From assembly GCA_910588635.1 (NCBI GenBank), contig CAJUPW010000010.1:20777-84776 (forward strand): DNA of 64,000 nt, written 5' to 3'. Origin of the DNA: an uncultured Oscillospiraceae bacterium. Its GTDB lineage: Bacteria > Bacillota > Clostridia > Oscillospirales > Oscillospiraceae. Below, piece after piece: positions 59,396 through 64,000 of the stretch. The stretch's first letter is position 1. Every line of letters begins with the position of its first letter. A model generated the notes under the pieces. The model saw only the letters and a list, made by a program, of their open reading frames with translations, had not been told where the DNA came from and did no database searches. The position numbers and the translations under genes are program-made.

Positions 59396-60565
59396 TTATT
59401 CCACGGAGTACGCCCCGTCCCAGACGATTTTGCGGTAATGATCGGGATCGGTGTCCCCCTCGGTGGAGAACAGCAGCACCCGGCTGGAGCGGTCCAGCCC
59501 CAGGGCAGAGCGCAAGTCTTTGTACGCGTCGTCCTCCATAACGGCGGAAATGACCCCCATACCCACCGCCCCGGACTCCCCTGAGCACACCGCCGGGTCG
59601 CCCTTTACAGGGGCGGCCAGCATCCGCATTCCCCTGGCGCTCACCCAGTCGGGGCAGGACAGGAATGCATCGGCGTGGTTGCGCAGGATATCCCAGGAGA
59701 TGGGATTGGGCTCGCCGCAGGCCAGGCCGGCCATGATGGTTTTCAGGTCGCCCCCCACCGCCCGGAGCTCGCCGTCTCCGGCCAGAGCGCCGCGGTAGTG
59801 GCAGTCGGCGTTTTGGGCCTCTATGACAACAAATCTGGGCGGATTGTCGGGGAACAGGTTGGCAAAGAAGCCCGCCGCCGCCCCGGCCAGGGAACCCACG
59901 CCGGCCTGGACAAACACATGGGTAGGCCGGCCGGCCATCTGTTCGGCGGCCTCGGCGGCCATGGTGCCGTAGCCTTGCATAATCCAGGAGGGAATCTCCT
60001 CGTAGCCCTCCCAGGCGGTGTCCTGAATTACCACCCCGTGCTCGGTCCGGGCCGCCTCGGCGGCGGCCATGCGGACACAGTCATCGTAGTTGACCTCCTC
60101 GATAGTCACCTGGGCCCCCTCTTTGGCGATGTTGTCAAAGCGGCTCTTGGCGGTGCCCTTGGGCATGTGGACCACCGCCTTCTGGCCCAGCTTGCCGGCC
60201 GCCCAGGCCACCCCGCGGCCGTGGTTTCCATCGGTGGCGGTAAAGAATACGGCCTGACCGAAGTCCTTTTTCATCTCCTCGCCGGTGAGATAGGCGTAGT
60301 CTGTCTCGGACACGTCCCGCCCCAGCGCCCCGGCGATGTACCGGGCCATGGCGAAGGACCCGCCCAGCACCTTGAAGGCGTTGAGGCCGAAGCGGTAGGA
60401 CTCGTCCTTCACGTACAGTCCGCCCAGCCCCAGACGGGCGGCCATGCCGTCCAGCCGGGCCAGAGGGGTGGGAGCGTACCCGGGGAAGGAGCGGTGGAAC
60501 TGCCCGGCCTTCGCCACGGCCTCCCGGGACATCAGGCTCAGGTATCTGTCATCGCTCCTGGGCAT
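59396..60565 (-). CDS. dpaL: diaminopropionate ammonia-lyase
   Basis: 389 residues of the PLP fold-type II family. The PLP-binding Lys lies in RFGLNAFKVLGGSFA, TATDGNHGRGVAWAA is the substrate/phosphate loop region, VQAGVGSLAGAAAGFF the PLP-phosphate loop and SGESGAVGMG the C-terminal one. These match YgeX/DpaL enzymes, which convert 2,3-diaminopropionate to pyruvate and two ammonia molecules. It follows ridA on the same strand by 72 bases; RidA-type enzymes destroy the reactive 2-aminoacrylate formed by such lyases. Confidence 0.92.
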   Translation of the reverse strand: MPRSDDRYLSLMSREAVAKAGQFHRSFPGYAPTPLARLDGMAARLGLGGLYVKDESYRFGLNAFKVLGGSFAMARYIAGALGRDVSETDYAYLTGEEMKKDFGQAVFFTATDGNHGRGVAWAAGKLGQKAVVHMPKGTAKSRFDNIAKEGAQVTIEEVNYDDCVRMAAAEAARTEHGVVIQDTAWEGYEEIPSWIMQGYGTMAAEAAEQMAGRPTHVFVQAGVGSLAGAAAGFFANLFPDNPPRFVVIEAQNADCHYRGALAGDGELRAVGGDLKTIMAGLACGEPNPISWDILRNHADAFLSCPDWVSARGMRMLAAPVKGDPAVCSGESGAVGMGVISAVMEDDAYKDLRSALGLDRSSRVLLFSTEGDTDPDHYRKIVWDGAYSVE

Positions 60566-60637
60566 CCTGTTCAGGGTCCATTGGATGGCAGCGTTTATAG
60601 CAATCAGCCTCCTTGGTATTGTGATCGGTACGGCCTC

Positions 60638-61012
60638 TCAGCGGACGGCCACCGCCTCGATCTCAAACAGTCCCCCCTTGGGCAGGGCGGCTACCTGCAC
60701 GCAGGAGCGGGCGGGGGCCTCGCCGGGGAAGTATTGGGCATAGACGGCGTTAATGGCGGCAAAATCGTTCATATCGGCCAGGAAAACGGTGGTCTTGACC
60801 ACATCCTCAAGGCCCATTCCTGCAGCGGCGAGGACCGCCTTCAGATTGTCCAGCGCCTGGGCGGCCTGGGCCTCCACCCCCTGGGGCAGCTCGCCGGTGG
60901 CGGGGATCAGACCCAGCTGGCCGGAGGTGTACAGGGTATCGCCCGCCAGCTTGGCGTGGCAGTAGGGACCCACGGCGGCGGGGGCGTTCGGGGCGGAAAT
61001 GGTCTTGTTCAT
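60638..61012 (-). CDS. RidA family enamine/imine deaminase
   Basis: 124 residues. APNAPAAVGPYCHAKLAGDT, LYTSGQLGLIP, DVVKTTVFLADMNDF, AVYAQYFPGEAPARSCVQVA and the end EIEAVAV are signature RidA motifs; the catalytic Arg is in PARSCVQV. RidA proteins hydrolyse 2-aminoacrylate and related imines. ATG 61012 follows AAGGAGGG; the open frame extends further without a ribosome site. Encoded just before dpaL, whose reaction yields such imines. Confidence 0.94.
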   Translation of the reverse strand: MNKTISAPNAPAAVGPYCHAKLAGDTLYTSGQLGLIPATGELPQGVEAQAAQALDNLKAVLAAAGMGLEDVVKTTVFLADMNDFAAINAVYAQYFPGEAPARSCVQVAALPKGGLFEIEAVAVR

Positions 61013-61149
61013 GAAAAACCCTCCTTGAAATTTGGATACTCTCATTATATATGCCGGCCTGAAAAAAGCAAGTCATTTCCCGAAACTCATATCAGGTCCG
61101 CAAAACAGAATTTCCTCCCACCCCTGTCCGCTATATTTTGAAAAACCCC

Positions 61150-61178
61150 TTGACAAATCGGATTTAGGATGGTAATAT
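61150..61178 (+). promoter_or_regulatory. promoter of tRNA-Ser(UGA)
   Basis: TTGACA (61150-61155), 17 bases, TAATAT (61173-61178), 29 bases before the tRNA. Confidence 0.75.
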
Positions 61179-61207
61179 ATCACACGACTCTGGTCAAGGG
61201 ATAATTC

Positions 61208-61294
61208 GGAGAGATGTCCGAGTGGTTTAAGGAGCTGGTCTTGAAAACCAGTGACTCGCAAGAGCCGTGGGTTCGAATCCCACTCTCTCCGCCA
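61208..61294 (+). tRNA. tRNA-Ser (anticodon UGA)
   Basis: Acceptor GGAGAGA / TCTCTCC then G and CCA; anticodon arm CTGGT-CTTGAAA-ACCAG with TGA at 61242-61244; a long variable arm (GACTCGCAAGAGCC) as in class II tRNA-Ser; T arm GGGTTCGAATCCC. Confidence 0.96.
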
Positions 61295-61369
61295 CGTCGT
61301 CGGAGCAAGCTCCGTATCGTTCGCTTCCGCCTTACGGCGAAAGCTCATTCACTCCGCTGCCCCTCCTCT

Positions 61370-61425
61370 CCAAATCGGACCCGCTGACGCTGGGCTCCGA
61401 TTTGGCGGCCGCCTTTCGGGCGGCC
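61370..61425 (+). other. structured spacer between the two tRNA-Ser genes
   Basis: Two adjacent stems: CCAAATCGGA (61370-61379) / TCCGATTTGG (61396-61405), and GGCCGCC (61407-61413) / GGCGGCC (61419-61425). No coding sense. It may be a dispersed repeat or a processing/termination structure. Confidence 0.55.
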
Positions 61426-61507
61426 CCGCAGACACAAGCCTTACGTTCTTTGTTTTGGCTTGCTGAGACTTGCTTAAACAGAATACGCAGCATTTACTTG
61501 CAGCCAT

Positions 61508-61600
61508 GCAGAAGTACCCAAGTGGCTATAAGGGGCTCCCCTGCTAAGGGAGTAGACGGCTTAAACCCGTGCGAGGGTTCGAATCCCTCCTTCTGCGCCA
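61508..61600 (+). tRNA. tRNA-Ser (anticodon GCU)
   Basis: Acceptor GCAGAAG / CTTCTGC then G and CCA; anticodon arm CTCCC-CTGCTAA-GGGAG with GCT at 61543-61545; long variable arm; T arm GGGTTCGAATCCC. Its 3' end borders the mobile-element genes. Confidence 0.96.
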
Positions 61601-61625
61601 AGTTGCATTGACAAAAAAGATGCAA

Positions 61626-61659
61626 GCAAAAATCCCGCACTTCGGTGCGGGATTTTTGC
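61626..61659 (+). terminator. terminator after tRNA-Ser(GCU)
   Basis: A 15-bp stem GCAAAAATCCCGCAC (61626-61640) / GTGCGGGATTTTTGC (61645-61659) with a TTCG tetraloop. Confidence 0.93.
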
Positions 61660-61821
61660 CTATAAAAAGAAAAACAGAAAGAAAACCGGAACAATAAGAG
61701 GGAGCTTCCAAAATAAGGGAGCGTAAAATAAAAATAACGTGCCAGAGATGCAAATTCGCTGGTTTTGGGAGTTTCTGGTATTCCACACGTTTCGAACTCT
61801 CAAGCGTTCCAAAAAGAGAAT

Positions 61822-61875
61822 GGGCCGCTCACAGCCTGTCAGTTTTTCGCTGGCAGACCGTGGGCGGCCCTTTTT
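61822..61875 (+). terminator. terminator-like hairpin in the tRNA-to-element gap
   Basis: GGGCCGCTCAC (61822-61832) pairs with GTGGGCGGCCC (from about 61860) and a T5 run follows. The gap 61660-62003 otherwise holds no supported gene. Confidence 0.55.
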
Positions 61876-62003
61876 GCTTTCTCACTGTTCAGATTGGTGC
61901 TTATGCTTAGTCTGTCTGTGGTTCCTTGGTGGTATTGGTAATAGCTTTCGCCATGCCTTTTGGGTATACTTTCGTTGCAATCAGACGAAAGGAGACCAGC
62001 ACC

Positions 62004-62426
62004 ATGGCAGAAAAAAAGAACCTCTGTGCGCTCATCGACCTCGACCTGCACCGCAAAATCACCGAGGCCAGGGAGCGGACGGGCCAGACCACCGCTGAGT
62101 ACATCACAGACCTGCTGCTCGAATACTTTGAGATGAAAGAAAATGGAGGGAAACAAATCATGGCAACCAATGGAACTCGCACGATGGCATTCCAGATCTC
62201 GGAAACCCTTTTCCAGCGGATCAAGGCGCACCTGGAACGGGAAACTGCCCGCACCGGCAAGAAGCTCACCCAGCGGGAGTTCGTGTTGGGACTGATCGAG
62301 GAAGCGCTGGCCGAGGCCGAGCGTCAGGCCGGTGTCAGCCCCTGTAAGGCCCCGCAACCCCAGGATGGCCCCCAGCCCCAGGAGGAGGATGAACCCAGCG
62401 TGTCGGGTGAGGAAAAGGCCGTGTAG
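62004..62426 (+). CDS. mobile-element ribbon-helix-helix-like protein
   Basis: 140 residues. Start MAEKKNLCALIDLDLHRKIT with GQTTAEYITDLLLEYFE resembles an Arc/CopG-type ribbon-helix-helix unit; a second similar unit follows (TRTMAFQISETLFQRIKAHL, TQREFVLGLIEEALAEAE). The tail is Pro/Gln/Glu-rich. This two-unit protein is regularly found with the DUF3991/Toprim gene that comes next in clostridial elements; DNA binding is inferred. ATG 62004 follows AAAGGAG. Confidence 0.78.
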   Translation: MAEKKNLCALIDLDLHRKITEARERTGQTTAEYITDLLLEYFEMKENGGKQIMATNGTRTMAFQISETLFQRIKAHLERETARTGKKLTQREFVLGLIEEALAEAERQAGVSPCKAPQPQDGPQPQEEDEPSVSGEEKAV

Positions 62427-62462
62427 GCCACCCCAGCACTACAACAACCAAACAACAGATGA

Positions 62463-62520
62463 GCGGCCCCCAGAGCATCCCAACAATGAACGGGATGTTC
62501 CGGGGGCCGCTTTTCGTTTT
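62463..62520 (+). terminator. hairpin between element genes
   Basis: GCGGCCCCC (62463-62471) pairs with GGGGGCCGC (62502-62510); an inner ATCCC / GGGAT pair adds to it, and TTTTCGTTTT follows. Confidence 0.65.
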
Positions 62521-62544
62521 CACAGAAGGAGGTGAACTGCAAAA

Positions 62545-63504
62545 ATGAGACAAAACACAGACCCAGGTTTTCGTTTCACAGACGAGGAGATGGAGACCGC
62601 CAAGGGGACCGACCTGCCGGATCTGCTGGAGCATCTGGGCTACAGTGTCCGGAGGCTGGGCGGCCGCTATCACACCACCAGGGAAATGGACAGCATCCGC
62701 ATCAAGGACCGGCGAACCTGGAAGCGATACTCCAACGGCACAGGCGGGGATGCCATTACATTCCTCCAGGAGTTCTGCAACAAGGATTTCCGGGATGCCG
62801 TGAACTACCTACTGGAGTTCAACGGAGGCCGCGCCAGAGATTCTCCCGCCCCGCGCCCCAGACAGGCCCAGCAGACGGAAAAGCCCGCGTTCTCCCTGCC
62901 TCTTCCCAACCAGGACCAGCGGCGGGTCTTCGCCTATCTTCAAAAGAGGGGCATCGCGCCCCAGGTGATCCGGGGCTTCATCGACTCCAAGCTGCTGTAT
63001 GAGGACGCACTGCACCACAACTGCGTGTTCGTGGGCCGGGACGGCAGCGGCAAGCCGGTGTTCGCCAGCAAGCGCGGTACCTATGACCTGGATGGCCCTG
63101 GCTTCAAGGGGGATGCGGTGGGCAGCGACAAAAGCGTGGCCTTCCGCCTGCCCTGCGACCCCGCCCTGGATTGGGTGGCGGTGTTCGAGGCCCCCATCGA
63201 CCTGATGAGCTTCTGCACTCTCCATAGGGCGGTTACCAGCAACGCCGTTGCCCTGTGCGGACTGTACCAAGGGCCGCTGGATACCTACCTGCGGGAGAAC
63301 CCCCACCTGAATCACATTGTCCTGTGCCTGGATGCGGACGGGCCAGGACGGGAGGCCACGGAGAAGTTCTGGGAGGAGTATGCCGCAAAGGGCTACACCG
63401 TGTCCACCCGGACGCCTGCCCAGGGCAAGGATTGGAACGAGTACCTGCAGCAGCGAGGGTGGGCCAGAGAAAGGGGGGATCGGAGCCAAACCATCGCCAG
63501 ATAA
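62545..63504 (+). CDS. DUF3991 and Toprim domain protein (primase-like)
   Basis: 319 residues. The N-terminal zinc-finger-like/DUF3991 part (LPDLLEHLGYSVRRLGGRYH, TWKRYSNGTGGDAITFLQEF) is followed by a Toprim domain with the Glu in VAVFEAPIDLMSF and the DxD-like motif in HIVLCLDADGPGREATE. Such proteins occur in conjugative elements and are thought to act as primases in transfer or replication. AAGGAGGTG precedes the ATG. Confidence 0.85.
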   Translation: MRQNTDPGFRFTDEEMETAKGTDLPDLLEHLGYSVRRLGGRYHTTREMDSIRIKDRRTWKRYSNGTGGDAITFLQEFCNKDFRDAVNYLLEFNGGRARDSPAPRPRQAQQTEKPAFSLPLPNQDQRRVFAYLQKRGIAPQVIRGFIDSKLLYEDALHHNCVFVGRDGSGKPVFASKRGTYDLDGPGFKGDAVGSDKSVAFRLPCDPALDWVAVFEAPIDLMSFCTLHRAVTSNAVALCGLYQGPLDTYLRENPHLNHIVLCLDADGPGREATEKFWEEYAAKGYTVSTRTPAQGKDWNEYLQQRGWARERGDRSQTIAR

Positions 63505-63551
63505 CACTATTATTCGGGTCAAAAATCAATAGAAAACGGAGGAAAGTATCC

Positions 63552-64000
63552 ATGAAACGCATCTTTACCATCCTGTGCGCCCTCGCCTTGGTCATGGCCG
63601 GGAGCGCCACCGCCCTGGCCGCCGAGGCCCCTTCGGGCCAGACCCCCAGCTATTACCCCATTTCCGTGGAGGAGTACACCTACGGCGACTTCGATGAGCT
63701 GCGGATCAACAAGGTCTACCAGCTTTCGCTGGCTGACGACCCCAGCCTCATCCCCACCGAGGACTTCACCCGGAATGGCCGGCGCTACTATCTGCTGGAC
63801 ATGACCCGGAAGGACGAGGTGGGCGTGGACATCCAGACCCATACCGAAACCATCACCCAGCCCAGCGATACTAACAGCCTGGAGCAGATCCTCCAGCGGC
63901 TGGACGCTGAGATGGAGGTGACCACCGAGGACGGATACGTTGGCGTTCTGCGTCTGGACCACACCAGCGTCCAGGTCACCACGGACGGCTACGCCAACAA
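63552..64000 (+). CDS. secreted mobile-element protein (5' part)
   Basis: About 149 codons are visible. The start is a signal peptide (MKRIFTILCALALVMAGSAT, then ALA-AE cleavage), followed by SYYPISVEEYTYGDFDELRI and QVTTDGYAN at the window end. This fits the secreted protein often placed after the DUF3991 gene in clostridial conjugative elements, near the VirB-like transfer genes. It runs off the window. GGAGGAAA precedes the ATG. Confidence 0.7.
   Translation, partial: MKRIFTILCALALVMAGSATALAAEAPSGQTPSYYPISVEEYTYGDFDELRINKVYQLSLADDPSLIPTEDFTRNGRRYYLLDMTRKDEVGVDIQTHTETITQPSDTNSLEQILQRLDAEMEVTTEDGYVGVLRLDHTSVQVTTDGYAN

Larger units (their letters stand above)
62004..64000 (+). mobile_element. 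start of an integrative/conjugative element (partial)
   Basis: Three consecutive genes (RHH-type protein, DUF3991/Toprim protein, secreted element-associated protein) form a module usual in clostridial conjugative elements, and they begin 400 bases after the 3' end of tRNA-Ser(GCU), a common integration target. No integrase, relaxase or att duplication can be seen in this window, so boundaries are unknown. Confidence 0.55.

Overview
The window reads as a chromosomal segment of a GC-rich, low-O2 gut-type Firmicute, most likely of the Oscillospiraceae group (Oscillibacter/Flavonifractor-like). This is an inference from the gene content: DUF2508-BofA, a divergent type IIA topoisomerase pair, S-layer homology (SLH) proteins, 3-hydroxybutyryl-CoA dehydrogenase, iron-sulfur serine dehydratase, AGGAGG ribosome sites and TTGACA/TATAAT promoters. 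No species call is possible from sequence alone.

Layout. 1-900: 3' end of a hybrid histidine kinase. 1.0-6.3 kb: topoisomerase subunit B and subunit A genes, separated by a small membrane-anchored protein and a REP-associated transposase (RAYT). Two REP-like palindromes lie inside the transposase gene itself and a two-palindrome BIME-like unit follows the subunit A gene. 6.3-16.3 kb: housekeeping and envelope genes (YitT, LUD protein, transglutaminase-like lipoprotein, SLH protein, DUF2508-BofA, purA, SLH-anchored S41 protease, two G3E metal GTPases). 16.7-17.4 kb: minus-strand LMW phosphatase pair.

17.7-30.3 kb: a LysR-led catabolic locus: Ntn hydrolase (C45), cysteine desulfidase family protein, M24 peptidase-like protein, complete Dpp/Opp-type ABC transporter, UroD-like protein and AbrB-type permease. 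This looks like uptake and breakdown of a peptide-like, probably cysteine-containing substrate. 30.5-34.8 kb is a decay zone: frameshifted DinD/Bro-N gene, truncated IS21 element fused by deletion to a broken membrane-protein gene, and a TetR gene divergent from a small membrane protein. 34.9-41.4 kb: a minus-strand operon abgT - amidohydrolase - M32 carboxypeptidase - Gate-domain membrane protein, with a consensus promoter, a 26-bp palindromic operator and a neighbouring TetR repressor.

41.8-44.0 kb holds a chemoreceptor remnant, hbd and an AT-rich patch carrying a secreted protein interrupted by one in-frame TGA. 44.2-47.2 kb: glycosyltransferase-GtrA and sdaAB-sdaAA. 47.2-55.4 kb: an L-arabinose operon (substrate-binding protein, ATPase, two permeases, FGGY kinase, araA) behind an AT-rich control region with five ATTTGTA-type half-sites resembling AraR boxes. 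55.5-57.7 kb: ECF sigma factor with an RsgI/PepSY-type partner. 57.8-58.4 kb: bioY under a clear BirA-like operator. 58.6-61.6 kb: a papain-like protein, tRNA-Gly, dpaL-ridA and two tRNA-Ser genes. From about 62 kb to the end, genes typical of integrative conjugative elements begin just downstream of tRNA-Ser(GCU).
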